Shown in pieces: positions 7,331 to 15,807 of a stretch of 64,000 nt of DNA (position 1 is its first letter; each line of letters opens with the position of its first letter). Origin of the DNA: Chitinimonas sp036961565 (lineage in GTDB: Bacteria > Pseudomonadota > Gammaproteobacteria > Burkholderiales > Chitinimonadaceae); contig NZ_JBAMDD010000003.1 of NCBI RefSeq assembly GCF_036961565.1, forward strand, positions 248,001-312,000. The letters are read 5' to 3'. The translations under genes were made by a program, and so were the position numbers. The notes under the pieces are model-generated. The model searched no databases. It saw nothing but the letters and a program-made list of their open reading frames with translations, and was not told the DNA's origin.

Positions 7331-7801
7331 GTGCCTAACGTTGCGACGTTGCCATGGACCATGGCTGCCTTGCTCGCACTCAGTACCAATGCGGCACCGC
7401 CGACGACAGAGCCTGCAGAGACAGGTGCTGTTCTGCCTCAGCCATCCCGCCAGCAGATTCGCGTCTCCCGCCTGTTTGGCTGGCAACCGCTGGATGCCAG
7501 CAGTCTACTGTTGTGGACGGGCAAGGAAGAGGTCTGGCGCTTGTCGCTGGCCTCGGGCTGCAAGGAGTTGATGCGCGCCCGTACCATTCAGGTCACCACC
7601 GACCGTCGGCATATCAAGATAGGCAAGGACAAGGTGCAGGTGGGGGAGCAATCCTGCGCCATTCAATCGTTGACCTTGCCTGATGAAAAGCTCAAAAAGC
7701 GCTACAGCAAGGCGCGTAAGGGCTATGTGGCCAATCTGCTACCCTGGCTGGATGCGCCGGATATGGAACCCGCGGATACGCAGAACGACGGCAAGGTCTG
7801 A
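7331..7801 (+). CDS. DUF6491-like exported protein heading a two-component operon
   Basis: Protein of 156 residues beginning with GTG at 7331, preceded by AAGGAG at good distance. The first 22 residues (MPNVATLPWTMAALLALSTN) are a short exported-type leader ending at NAAPP. The mature part has IRVSRLFGWQPLDASSLLLW, then EVWRLSLASGCKEL and CAIQSLTLPDE, which match the pattern of the DUF6491 family of small proteobacterial periplasmic proteins with a conserved Cys pair (here Cys in SGCKEL and in EQSCAI). The biochemical role is unknown. It ends only 3 bases before the response regulator start, so it may be a periplasmic partner of the kinase. Confidence 0.65.
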   Translation: MPNVATLPWTMAALLALSTNAAPPTTEPAETGAVLPQPSRQQIRVSRLFGWQPLDASSLLLWTGKEEVWRLSLASGCKELMRARTIQVTTDRRHIKIGKDKVQVGEQSCAIQSLTLPDEKLKKRYSKARKGYVANLLPWLDAPDMEPADTQNDGKV

Positions 7802-7804
7802 GCG

Positions 7805-8491
7805 ATGCGTCTTCTGCTGGTCGAGGATCAAACCGATACTGCCGAGTTCGTCCTGAAGGCGTTGCGGGAGGCGGGCCATATTGCCGACCATGCCAAGGAT
7901 GGCAGGGAAGGCTTGTTTCTGGCGACGACCGAGACCTACGATGCCATCATCCTGGATCGCATGCTGCCCAAGGTCGATGGCCTCACCATACTGCGTACCT
8001 TGCGCGCCTCCAGCATTCATACACCCGTGGTCATCCTCTCTGCCTTGGGCGAGATAGATGACAGGGTAGAGGGCTTGCGCGCGGGTAGTGATGATTATCT
8101 GGTCAAGCCTTTTTCCACGATAGAGCTGTTGGCCAGACTGGATGCGGTTACCCGCCGCAGCCCCGGGCAGTCTGAGCCCGAGGGGCATGTGCTCCGTCTG
8201 GCGGATCTTGAGCTCAACCGGCTGTCGCGCAGCGTCAAGCGTGCTGGGGTGGCGCTTGAGCTACAGCCACGTGAATACCAGTTGCTGGAGTATCTGCTAC
8301 GCCATGCGGGCCAGGTGGTGACTCGTACCATGCTGCTGGAGGCCGTGTGGGACTACCACTTCGACCCAGGCACCAATGTGATCGACGTGCATATCAGCAA
8401 GTTGCGCAACAAGATTGATCCGGCTGGCCTGCCACCCCTGCTGCACACCGTGCGCGGTGCGGGTTATCGCCTGGGCGACCCGCAGGCCTAG
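7805..8491 (+). CDS. OmpR/PhoB-family response regulator
   Basis: Protein of 228 residues. The receiver domain (residues 1-115) has the acidic pair ED at 7-8, the phosphorylated Asp at 51 (ILDRMLPKVDG), the switch Ser in VILSALG and Lys101 (YLVKPFS). A winged-helix DNA-binding domain follows (about 128-225) with LELQPREYQLLEYLLRHAGQVV and the recognition-helix region TNVIDVHISKLRNKID. It is the second gene of the DUF6491-regulator-kinase operon. The order regulator then kinase with a short gap is normal for this family. The target genes are unknown; similarity in layout to PhoP/QseB-type systems is only general. Confidence 0.95.
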   Translation: MRLLLVEDQTDTAEFVLKALREAGHIADHAKDGREGLFLATTETYDAIILDRMLPKVDGLTILRTLRASSIHTPVVILSALGEIDDRVEGLRAGSDDYLVKPFSTIELLARLDAVTRRSPGQSEPEGHVLRLADLELNRLSRSVKRAGVALELQPREYQLLEYLLRHAGQVVTRTMLLEAVWDYHFDPGTNVIDVHISKLRNKIDPAGLPPLLHTVRGAGYRLGDPQA

Positions 8492-8515
8492 TCGGATACA
8501 GCCTACAGCCAGCCC

Positions 8516-9895
8516 ATGCGCCTTAGTCCTTTTTCCTGGTTCATCATCGGTCTCTCCACGCTTATGCTAGCTGGGGTGACCCTGTTTGCTGCCGTCAGCT
8601 ATCGCGAAACGCGCAATGCCATGATCAGCGAGTTCCAGGCAGCCCTGCGGGAAGAGACAACCGCCCTGGAAACCATCTACCAGTTACAGGGCCACAAGGC
8701 CTTGATCGAGGTAGTGACCGCCCGTGCCAATGCCAATCTGGACGATATGGGCAATGAGGCGGTGGCGGTTTACCTGCTGACCGATGCCAAGGGCAAGAAA
8801 CTGGCTGGTAATCTGGCCTATTGGCCCACTACCGAGCAGGCGGTGGATGAGAGCTCCTTGCAGTTTATTGACCCGGCAACGGGTGACACCATTGTTGCGG
8901 TGGTTTTTCTGCTGTATGCGGACCAGCGCTTGCTGGTGGGGCGCCGGGCGGTTTTTGAGCAGGTGGGCCAACATCTCTGGCGTAACTATGCCTTGCTGGT
9001 GGGGGCAGTGCTATTTGTCTCGGTAGGGGGCGTGTGGGTGTTTACCCGGGCATTGCGCCAGCGGTTGGGGTATATCAGCGCCACGGCCGAGCGCATACGC
9101 CGCGGTCACCTGGATGAGCGGATTCCACAGAGCCGTCGCCGGGATGAAATTGAAGCGCTGATAGGTCAGCTCAACCTGATGCTGGATCAGGTAGAAAAGC
9201 TGATGGAGCATGCGCGCACTACCTCCAGTGCCATTGCCCACGATTTGCGCCATCCTATCAGCCGCTTGCGCAACGAGCTGGAGGTGCTGGTGGGCGAAAC
9301 GCAGGAGCCGAGTACCCGTGCCAGGGTAGAGACGCTGACTGCGGATATAGACAGCATACTGCGCATTTTTCAGGCTGTGTTGCGGTTGGGCCGGCTGGAG
9401 GCGGGGGCCTATGCCTTGCAATTGGAGGAGGCTGAGCTGACAGAGCTCGTCGTTGATGCCATTTCGCTGTATGAGCCCATTGCCGAGAACATGGGCAGGC
9501 ACATCCACTTCAGTGGGATGCCGGCCACTTGGCGCATTGATCGTGATCTGGTGTTTCAGGCGGTGGCCAACCTGCTGGAAAATGCCCTGAGCTATGGTGC
9601 CGGCGATATTCTGGTGCAGGTGGAGGGCAGGGGGGTGATCATACGGGATCACGGCGAGGGTATTGCGGCTGAGGACATCGAGCGCGTACTGGAACCCTTT
9701 GTACGCTTGGATGAAAGCCGTAGCAGTGCTGGCAGCGGCCTGGGCTTGAGTCTGGTGAGGGCCATCATGGAGGCGCATGGTGGCACCTTGGCATTGGCGG
9801 ATGCACATCCAGGCTTGTGTGCCACCCTGGACTTCACGCCCGTTGTGCGACCCAAGTTGGTTACTGGTGCGAGCCGGCCCAAGCCAGAGGCATGA
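8516..9895 (+). CDS. Membrane sensor histidine kinase paired with the preceding regulator
   Basis: Protein of 459 residues with two membrane segments (about 9-28 and 158-177) enclosing a periplasmic sensor region of some 130 residues. A HAMP-like linker (RALRQRLGYISATAERIRRG) is followed by the HisKA domain with His242 in AIAHDLRHPISRLRNELE. The ATP-binding domain shows the N box (ANLLENALSYG), G1 (IIRDHGEGI), F box (PFVRLDES) and G2 (GSGLGLSL). All catalytic elements are present. The sensed signal is unknown; the DUF6491 protein made from the same operon would share the periplasm with the sensor domain. The gene ends 51 bases before a convergent solute-binding protein gene. Confidence 0.95.
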   Translation: MRLSPFSWFIIGLSTLMLAGVTLFAAVSYRETRNAMISEFQAALREETTALETIYQLQGHKALIEVVTARANANLDDMGNEAVAVYLLTDAKGKKLAGNLAYWPTTEQAVDESSLQFIDPATGDTIVAVVFLLYADQRLLVGRRAVFEQVGQHLWRNYALLVGAVLFVSVGGVWVFTRALRQRLGYISATAERIRRGHLDERIPQSRRRDEIEALIGQLNLMLDQVEKLMEHARTTSSAIAHDLRHPISRLRNELEVLVGETQEPSTRARVETLTADIDSILRIFQAVLRLGRLEAGAYALQLEEAELTELVVDAISLYEPIAENMGRHIHFSGMPATWRIDRDLVFQAVANLLENALSYGAGDILVQVEGRGVIIRDHGEGIAAEDIERVLEPFVRLDESRSSAGSGLGLSLVRAIMEAHGGTLALADAHPGLCATLDFTPVVRPKLVTGASRPKPEA

Positions 9896-9946
9896 GAGGG
9901 GGGCGCTGGTGGTGCCTGCCTTGCCATCGCTCAAAGACGCTGAGCA

Positions 9947-10717
9947 TTACCTCAGATAGCGATCTATGGCGGCGCGGTAGCGGCCATCAGCCTTCATCTT
10001 TGCCAATATCAAATCGAACTGGTTACGTAACCCGCAGTCCCGAAAAACCACATGGTAGTTGGCACGGCCTGGAAATATCGGGTGTATCTCCACGCTCTCG
10101 CCAGTGGGTAAGCTATTGCGTAGTTGATGCCGATACCAGCCAAAGATGGTTCTATCGATCAGCAATACATCAAAGCGATTCAGCCAGAATTGCCTGACCT
10201 GGGCTGCTTGGTCTCCCAGCTCGGTGTAGCGCTCCAGGTGCGGGCCTTCTGCATTGGGGCCGTAGAGCGCTTCGAACTCACGTCCCAGGTTGCGGTGCGC
10301 CTTCTGCCAGGCGGCAACCGAGTACTTGCTTAAGTCATGCACGCGATTCAGTACGACATGGCGGTTGGACTTGCTGATGGCGACATTGACGTATTCGCTG
10401 ATGGTCTGCTTGCTATAGCAACTCTTGTCCCCGGGCTCAGGCTGCACTGCTACGGCCGCCGCAAAACTGGCATCCGACAGGGCAATGTACAGGCGGGCAT
10501 TGGGCAAGTGGTGGTGGTCCACCTCATAGCCGAGCTCCCGCATGGCCGCCTTCATGACATCCAGCTCAAAGCCACGCCAAGTGCCTGATTCTTCGTACAC
10601 AAATGGCGGGCGGCCCAGGCCGAAAGCTATCTTGAGCGTTTTATGGTCTGCTGCCTGCGCAGGCAAACAGGTAAGGCAATACGCTAGGAGAATCATTACC
10701 TTGGGTGGGGCTGGCAC
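9947..10717 (-). CDS. Periplasmic solute-binding protein, SBP family 3 type
   Basis: Protein of 256 residues. The start is read as GTG at 10717, with GGAGG five bases upstream. It gives a leader MPAPPKVMILLAYCLTCLPA with cleavage after AQA; the ATG at 10696 is possible but has a weaker site and no basic residue before the hydrophobic core. The mature protein starts KTLKIAFGLGRPPFVYEESG and has WRGFELDVMKAAMRELGYEV, the hallmark opening of family-3 binding proteins, and ends with LILAKMKADGRYRAAIDRYL. Two Cys residues (KSCYSK and RDCGLR) may form a disulfide. No transporter genes are adjacent. It is a distant relative, not a recent copy, of the two other solute-binding proteins nearby. Confidence 0.78.
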   Translation of the reverse strand: MPAPPKVMILLAYCLTCLPAQAADHKTLKIAFGLGRPPFVYEESGTWRGFELDVMKAAMRELGYEVDHHHLPNARLYIALSDASFAAAVAVQPEPGDKSCYSKQTISEYVNVAISKSNRHVVLNRVHDLSKYSVAAWQKAHRNLGREFEALYGPNAEGPHLERYTELGDQAAQVRQFWLNRFDVLLIDRTIFGWYRHQLRNSLPTGESVEIHPIFPGRANYHVVFRDCGLRNQFDLILAKMKADGRYRAAIDRYLR

Positions 10718-11015
10718 GTATCCTCCAGTTATGCAGGTGCCTACGGGTAGTTTGCGTAGTGGGTACTCACGCCTTTGTTTATAGCAAAGCACTGCAGCAG
10801 CGCGCCCCACGTGTCTGGTCGGTGCGGGGTAAAACGAGACATGGCAAAACCTGCAAACCTGGGCTTAGATTAAGCGTCACTGACAAAACGCTGCATATCG
10901 GCATTGGCAAGGTGCAACAGGCCAGGGCCGGCTGTCACCGCACTGCCTAGTGCTTGGGTCAGGGGGGCTGGTGGGGTGACCGCCAACGATAGCAATCGCC
11001 AAGGAGCGTAGCACC
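10718..11015. other. Spacer between divergent genes, nothing firm
   Basis: About 300 bases between the minus-strand solute-binding protein and the plus-strand 93-residue gene. On the minus strand TATAAA sits inside a CTTTG...CAAAG inverted repeat near 10778-10793, a possible -10 element for the solute-binding protein without a clear -35. The right end carries AAGGAG for the next gene. No coding sequence or RNA gene was recognised. Confidence 0.4.
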
Positions 11016-11297
11016 ATGCAATTTGATCCTGTAGAGGCTGCACATTTCAGTATGCTGTCGCGCAATCCGTTTCCCCATATGCTGATTGATCAGGCCTTGC
11101 TGCAGGTGGCGGGGGGGGATGTGCAGGGTTCGCAGTTTCGCAAGGATGCGCTGGCTGCGGCGGGGTGGCGCCATAGCAGCCTGGTTCCATTCGGCAAGTA
11201 CCCAGACGAGGCCGCCAGCGCTTTCAATCGTTTGCGCGAAGCGCTGGCTGAGACGGAAGAGCCGGCCGCCATCCTGGCCAAGCTGAAACAGGCCTAA
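11016..11297 (+). CDS. Hypothetical protein, 93 residues
   Basis: Short gene with a strong ribosome binding site (AAGGAG) and ATG at 11016. The protein opens with MQFDPVEAAHFSMLSRNPFP, has no signal peptide or membrane segment, and ends in two amphipathic helices (AASAFNRLREALAETEEPAA and ILAKLKQA). It is acidic and probably cytoplasmic. No family was recognised. It is convergent with the solute-binding protein gene at 11336. The ribosome binding site and codon use like that of its neighbours support its being a real gene. Confidence 0.6.
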   Translation: MQFDPVEAAHFSMLSRNPFPHMLIDQALLQVAGGDVQGSQFRKDALAAAGWRHSSLVPFGKYPDEAASAFNRLREALAETEEPAAILAKLKQA

Positions 11298-11335
11298 GTA
11301 GGTTGCGAGATGCCGAGTGGCGGCCTACGCCAGAG

Positions 11336-12079
11336 TCACTCGGCAATCCTGTGCTTGGCCTTCAGCTTGCTCACCATGTCTTTTTCCTTGATCAGAAACT
11401 CGTTGAACTGTTTGATGACCTCGGGGTGGGCAATGCTGGACAAGGAAAATTCACTTTTCTCCTTGGGTAGCTTGTCATCCAGTACTAGCGCACCCGGTGT
11501 CTTCAGTACTTCGCCCATGATGTAGTTGGCCGAGGTGGTGTTGAGAAACACACCATCTACGCGGCCGCTGGTGCCCATCTTGATTGCGGCATCGGCGGTA
11601 TTGGCTTCGCTGACCGTAATGGCCTTGCTCTTGATCTGTGCCATATAGGGCCAGGGCGTAAAACCGCGCAAGGTGGCAATGCTTTTGAAGGTGGTCAGCG
11701 ATTTGCCCTTGTTGGCCGGCAACACCAGCAAACCTTCAGTCACACTGATGGCGCCCATGCTGTAGCTGATATTGGCCCCTTTCTTGATATCAGCCTGCCA
11801 CATGGCGTTGTCGGGGAACTTGAAATCCAGCGACTTCTTCACGGCGAATTCATCGAACAAGCGCGCAATGGGCATGGGTTTGTAGCTGAACTGGTGGCCG
11901 TGCTTGGTGGCAAAGGCATCAAGCAGGTCTCGGGCGTAGCCTGTGTAGTTGCCTCCCTCGCCCTTGTAGATGGGGAGGTAGTCGTTGGCCTCTACGCCTA
12001 CCGTGTAATTGCCCGCCATTGCCTGTCCTAAGCCCAGGGCAAACAAGGTGGGTGCGATCAGTATTGCGGTGCTGCGCAT
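11336..12079 (-). CDS. Periplasmic solute-binding protein, SBP family 3 type
   Basis: Protein of 247 residues from the ATG at 12079, which is preceded by AAGGAGA. The first 22 residues (MRSTAILIAPTLFALGLGQA) are a signal peptide cleaved after AMA. The mature part opens GNYTVGVEANDYLPIYKGEG and contains YTGYARDLLDAFATKHGHQF and the C-terminal NEFLIKEKDMVSKLKAKH, again the family-3 binding-protein plan. A SSANYIMGEVLK segment replaces the usual hinge-region motif. No permease is adjacent. It is the third orphan binding protein on this strand within 7 kb, all next to signalling genes, which fits a sensory rather than a transport role, though that is only inference. Confidence 0.75.
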   Translation of the reverse strand: MRSTAILIAPTLFALGLGQAMAGNYTVGVEANDYLPIYKGEGGNYTGYARDLLDAFATKHGHQFSYKPMPIARLFDEFAVKKSLDFKFPDNAMWQADIKKGANISYSMGAISVTEGLLVLPANKGKSLTTFKSIATLRGFTPWPYMAQIKSKAITVSEANTADAAIKMGTSGRVDGVFLNTTSANYIMGEVLKTPGALVLDDKLPKEKSEFSLSSIAHPEVIKQFNEFLIKEKDMVSKLKAKHRIAE

Positions 12080-12241
12080 CGTAGTCTCCTTAACAGATAT
12101 GCCATGTCTTACTATAGAAGCTGACCGGTGCAGTTCCATGGCGACCGTGCGTGCGCTGGCGATGGTGCCATACTGATGGGCAGTGTCCCGATGCTCAAGC
12201 GGCATAAGCAGGCTGCAGAACAACCAATACGGAGAGGCAGC

Positions 12242-13342
12242 ATGGATAGTAGTCAGGTCAACTTCGAGCTACTGCAGGATGTCATGACCGAATTGGGTGA
12301 TCGGCTCCCGCTGCTTGAGGATGATATGCACCAGTTGGTGCGATTCCGTGAAAACCCGGATCTGGTTGCCAGTGCCTTTCGCCACGTGCATAGCATCAAG
12401 GGGGACTTTGCCTATTGCGGCGCCGAGCCGATCGCTGACTTTGTGCACCGATTGGAAAACGTCCTGCAAGCACTGCGTGAGCGACGGATATTGTGTACGC
12501 CACTGATTGCCGAGGCCGTGCTGCAGAGCCTGGACAGGGTGCGTGATATGGCGCTTACCCTGCAGCGGACCCACCATTTTGATGACACGCCATTGACTGG
12601 CCTGCTGGCCAGCATAGACGAGCTGAGCGAAGCGACCAGCCAGGGCAGGGCGGATCAGGCGGCGCGCCATGTATTGCTGGCGGCACATAATCCAGGGGAG
12701 TTGCTGCAGGCGCCCAGTCGCTGGGATGACAGTGCACCGACACCAACACCGTTGGCGGAGAACAATCCGGCCTTGTTGCTGGGCCAGCAGCTGGCGCAGG
12801 CGCTGGCATTGCGCTACCCGGCCTGGCAGCGCCGCGTGCCTACCCAGCTGGAGATTGTGCAGGCTTTAAATCGGCATTACCCCCAGCCGGTGGCCGAAGG
12901 GCCGCTGACGCTGGCGGTGTATTGGCACGACGTGGGCATGCTGGCACTGCCCAACAGTTTTTTTGCTGCCCCGCCCAAGCCCAAGGATGAGCTGTGGGAT
13001 AGTTGGGTCTTGCATCCGGAATTGGCGGCTCAGTGGCTGCTGGCCGCTGACCCGGCCTGTACTGAGGCGGCCACTATCGTGCGTCAGCATCACCAATGGA
13101 CGGATGGGCGGGGCTTTCCTTTGCGTAGCGGCACAGGCGGACTGCATCCTGGCGCGCAGATGCTGGCCTGTGCCGATATGTTCTACGACATGGTGGCGGG
13201 GCTGGATGGTGAGGAATATCGCCGTGGTGCATTGCGTGCGGTGTTTGACATCCATGGCGGCTTGGACACCCGCTTCGACGCATTGCTGATCAATGCCTTT
13301 CAGGCGGTGGCGCATGGTTGGACCCAGCCCGTGAGATGTTGA
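12242..13342 (+). CDS. Hpt domain joined to a degenerate HD-GYP-like domain
   Basis: Protein of 366 residues from the ATG at 12242, preceded by GGAGAGG. Residues about 8-105 form a histidine phosphotransfer domain with the phospho-acceptor His50 in RHVHSIKGDFAYCG. After a linker of variable sequence (about 110-170), residues 175-360 resemble the HD-GYP phosphodiesterase fold: the HD pair at 229-230 (YWHDVGMLALP), His258, the His pair 283-284, and DGRGFP at 288-293. The usual Lys after HDIG is Met, Glu of HHExxDG is Gln, and Tyr of GYP is Phe, so c-di-GMP hydrolysis is uncertain. The next gene is a receiver protein that could exchange phosphate with His50. Confidence 0.75.
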   Translation: MDSSQVNFELLQDVMTELGDRLPLLEDDMHQLVRFRENPDLVASAFRHVHSIKGDFAYCGAEPIADFVHRLENVLQALRERRILCTPLIAEAVLQSLDRVRDMALTLQRTHHFDDTPLTGLLASIDELSEATSQGRADQAARHVLLAAHNPGELLQAPSRWDDSAPTPTPLAENNPALLLGQQLAQALALRYPAWQRRVPTQLEIVQALNRHYPQPVAEGPLTLAVYWHDVGMLALPNSFFAAPPKPKDELWDSWVLHPELAAQWLLAADPACTEAATIVRQHHQWTDGRGFPLRSGTGGLHPGAQMLACADMFYDMVAGLDGEEYRRGALRAVFDIHGGLDTRFDALLINAFQAVAHGWTQPVRC

Positions 13343-13463
13343 GATGGCGAGGGTGCGAGCTTAAGCGTCTGCTCAGTGCGGGTCTGTCTTGCTCTTGCAT
13401 GGCTGCATCGCCTATACCTGCCTGTGCACGCCTGAATTTAACTGCGTAACGCTGGAGGATGGA

Positions 13464-14591
13464 ATGCAAGCCACCAAGATACTGATCGTGGATGACGATC
13501 CGCTGCAATTGCGTCGGATGGCAGGCATACTCGGCGCCCATTACGCCATTGATACGCTGGATAGGGGCGCGGGCTTCAAGGAGGCACTGGCGCGCTATGC
13601 GCCGGATTTGGTGATCCTGGATATTGAGCTGCCTGACGTCAATGGCATTGCATTGTGCCGAGAGCTCAAGGCGCACAGCGAGACTGCGGCAACACCTGTG
13701 GTGTTCCATTCGAGCCACGATACGCTGGATGAGCGCATGGAGGCGTATGAGGCGGGCGGGGAGGACTTCCTGCTCAAGAGCATGGGTGCTGACGAACTGC
13801 TGGCCAAGGTGGGTATCATGCTCGAATGGATCAGCCGGAATCGCCTGCTGGCCAAGGAGGAGCAGGCGGCCCGTGCTGCAGCTGATGCCGTCAAGCATGA
13901 TCTCAGCGAGATCGGCATTGCACTTGAAGCCCTGCGGCAGATGGGCGTGTCGGACGACATGCAGAGTCTGGCCCGGGTTGGCGTAGACGCGCTGAGCGAT
14001 TGGCGTATTGATGCCAATGTGCAGGTGCGCGTTGGCAAGGACAAGTACACACTCAATCCCCGCGGCCACGCCACGCCGCTGGAGACCTCTATCATCCATA
14101 ACTCCCGCCTATCGGGGCCGGTGTTTCAGTTTCGCGACCATCTGGCGCTGAACTTTGACCACGCCAGCATACTGGTGCGCAATCTGCCACAAGGGGAGGC
14201 GGTGAAGCTGCAGCGGGTACGTGACTTGTGCAGTGTTCTTGGAGAGGGGCTGGATGCTCGCGCACGGGCACTGGAGGTAGCTGCCTCCTTGCAGGAGCGC
14301 AATATGGTCTTGACCAGCTTTGCGGCGCAGGCCGAGAAAGCCATGTTGCAACTGCAAGGCGAGTGGCGTGAGCGACAGGGTGCGGTGGCGGCTGCCCTGC
14401 AAGTCCTCAAGGATGAGCTGGAACAGGATTTCTTGCGGCTGGCGCTGAGCAAGGATGAGGAAAAACGCTGCCTGGTGACCTTGGGCCGCGGCATGGCGGA
14501 AGTGACACAGGTCTCTGCCCGAGAGCTGGCCGCCGATGTGACATTGCGTACCTTGCGTGAAAAATTGGCGCACTATGGCCGGCAGCGTTGA
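13464..14591 (+). CDS. Receiver-domain protein with an unrecognised C-terminal half
   Basis: Protein of 375 residues from the ATG at 13464 behind GGAGGAT. Residues 1-120 are a receiver domain: acidic Asp-Asp-Asp at 10-12, phosphorylated Asp53 (VILDIELPDVNG), Ser in FHSSHDT and Lys105 (DFLLKSMG). The remaining 250 residues have no DNA-binding, GGDEF or EAL motif. They start with a coiled coil (residues about 125-150), continue with a compact segment around LSGPVFQFRDHLALNFDHAS, and end in long helices with coiled-coil character. This second half may be a GAF-like or novel output module. The gene follows the Hpt/HD protein by 121 bases, suggesting a shared pathway. Confidence 0.75.
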   Translation: MQATKILIVDDDPLQLRRMAGILGAHYAIDTLDRGAGFKEALARYAPDLVILDIELPDVNGIALCRELKAHSETAATPVVFHSSHDTLDERMEAYEAGGEDFLLKSMGADELLAKVGIMLEWISRNRLLAKEEQAARAAADAVKHDLSEIGIALEALRQMGVSDDMQSLARVGVDALSDWRIDANVQVRVGKDKYTLNPRGHATPLETSIIHNSRLSGPVFQFRDHLALNFDHASILVRNLPQGEAVKLQRVRDLCSVLGEGLDARARALEVAASLQERNMVLTSFAAQAEKAMLQLQGEWRERQGAVAAALQVLKDELEQDFLRLALSKDEEKRCLVTLGRGMAEVTQVSARELAADVTLRTLREKLAHYGRQR

Positions 14592-14598
14592 GTCGGGT

Positions 14599-14674
14599 GT
14601 TGGCAATTGTGCCAACTGTGATGGCGCTGTGGGTACATTGCCCTGTTAATGCCTGTGCCGTTCTTGGCGCAGGC
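14599..14674 (+). other. Two hairpins in the spacer before zipA
   Basis: GTTGGCA-ATTG-TGCCAAC (14599-14616) follows the receiver gene stop, and GCCTGTGCC (14651-14659) pairs with GGCGCAGGC (14666-14674) with one G-U pair. Neither has a following run of T. They may protect or end the upstream transcript by a Rho-linked route; nothing more can be said. Confidence 0.35.
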
Positions 14675-14737
14675 CATTACATCCGCTAAGCTCCGCCGCT
14701 ATCGTACGCCGCATGCATGGCGCGGAGAATATAAGGC

Positions 14738-15799
14738 ATGACCGATTTTCACTGGATTACCTTGAGCCTGGGTCTGGCACTGGTCGGCGGGGTGTGGGGC
14801 TATAACAGCTGGCAGGAATGGCGCTTCAAGAAGCGCGCTGCCGACGCATTTGCCAAAAGCCATCCCGATGTGCTGCTGGATACCCCCAAGAACATGGTGC
14901 GGCAAGGCGAGACGGGCATGCGTTTCGAGCCCTCGCTGGATGAGCCTGCTCCGGTGCTGGGTAGCGCCAACAATGCGCCTGAAACGGTGGATTTGAGCGA
15001 AAACATCGCCTTGGCGGTAGCGGTGCTGGACCCTTCGCTGGACTATATCGCTGAGGTGCATCCTGGCGAGCCGGTGGATTTTGCCGTTGTGCCGCAGATA
15101 GAGGTGGGCAAGCGGGTCAAGGTACTGGGTTTGAATGAAGGCGATGAGTGGGAGCTGATACGCCCAGGGCAGCGCTACAACGAATTGCGTGTGGGTTTGC
15201 AACTGGTTGACCGGCAAGGCCCGGTGAGCGAAGCACAGATGGTGAGGTTTTGCGAGGCCTTAAGTAGCTTTGCTGCCAGTGAAGGTGGTGTAGCAACCTT
15301 CCCGCGACGGGAAGACAAGCTGCATGTTGCCAAGGAGCTCGATGCATTCTGCGTGGAGGTGGACATGCAGATTGGCCTTAACGTGGTGTCCAGCCGCGCG
15401 CCTTTTCCGATTAATCGCGTTGCTGCCATGGCAGAGGCTGCTGGCCTCGTGCTGGAGGCGGACGGGGTATTCCATGCCCGCTCTGAGTCGGGCAAGACAT
15501 TGTTCAGTCTGGCAGACCGCCATCATCGCCCAATAGATGCGCTTGATGACACGCCCTCGATCACTATCTTGCTGGATGTGCCCAGGGTGGCAGGCGGCGA
15601 GCAGGCGTTCGATCGGATTGCCGACCTGGCGCAGCAGATGGCATTGACCTTGGGGGGCGATCTGGTGGACGATGATAACCGTTCGCTCAAGCCAGCCGAT
15701 CTGGCTGCCATACGCAAGCAACTGGTGGGTATTTATGCCCGCATGGATGATCGCGGTATCCCTGCAGGGGGTGTAGCTGCCCTGCGTCTGTTTGCCTGA
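14738..15799 (+). CDS. zipA: Cell division protein ZipA
   Basis: Protein of 353 residues with one N-terminal membrane segment (about 6-23, ITLSLGLALVGGVWGY) whose N-terminus is outside, the topology known for ZipA. A charged, variable linker follows, and the C-terminal third (about 210-345) matches the ZipA FtsZ-binding domain, with PFPINRVAAMAEAAGLVLEA and DGVFHARSESGKTLFSLAD as recognisable stretches. ZipA tethers FtsZ to the membrane during division. The gene is 8 bases before ligA, the order found in many betaproteobacteria, and is preceded by AAGG near the ATG. Overall identity to E. coli ZipA is low, so the call rests on topology, domain and neighbour. Confidence 0.88.
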   Translation: MTDFHWITLSLGLALVGGVWGYNSWQEWRFKKRAADAFAKSHPDVLLDTPKNMVRQGETGMRFEPSLDEPAPVLGSANNAPETVDLSENIALAVAVLDPSLDYIAEVHPGEPVDFAVVPQIEVGKRVKVLGLNEGDEWELIRPGQRYNELRVGLQLVDRQGPVSEAQMVRFCEALSSFAASEGGVATFPRREDKLHVAKELDAFCVEVDMQIGLNVVSSRAPFPINRVAAMAEAAGLVLEADGVFHARSESGKTLFSLADRHHRPIDALDDTPSITILLDVPRVAGGEQAFDRIADLAQQMALTLGGDLVDDDNRSLKPADLAAIRKQLVGIYARMDDRGIPAGGVAALRLFA

Positions 15800-15807
15800 A
15801 AAAATAC

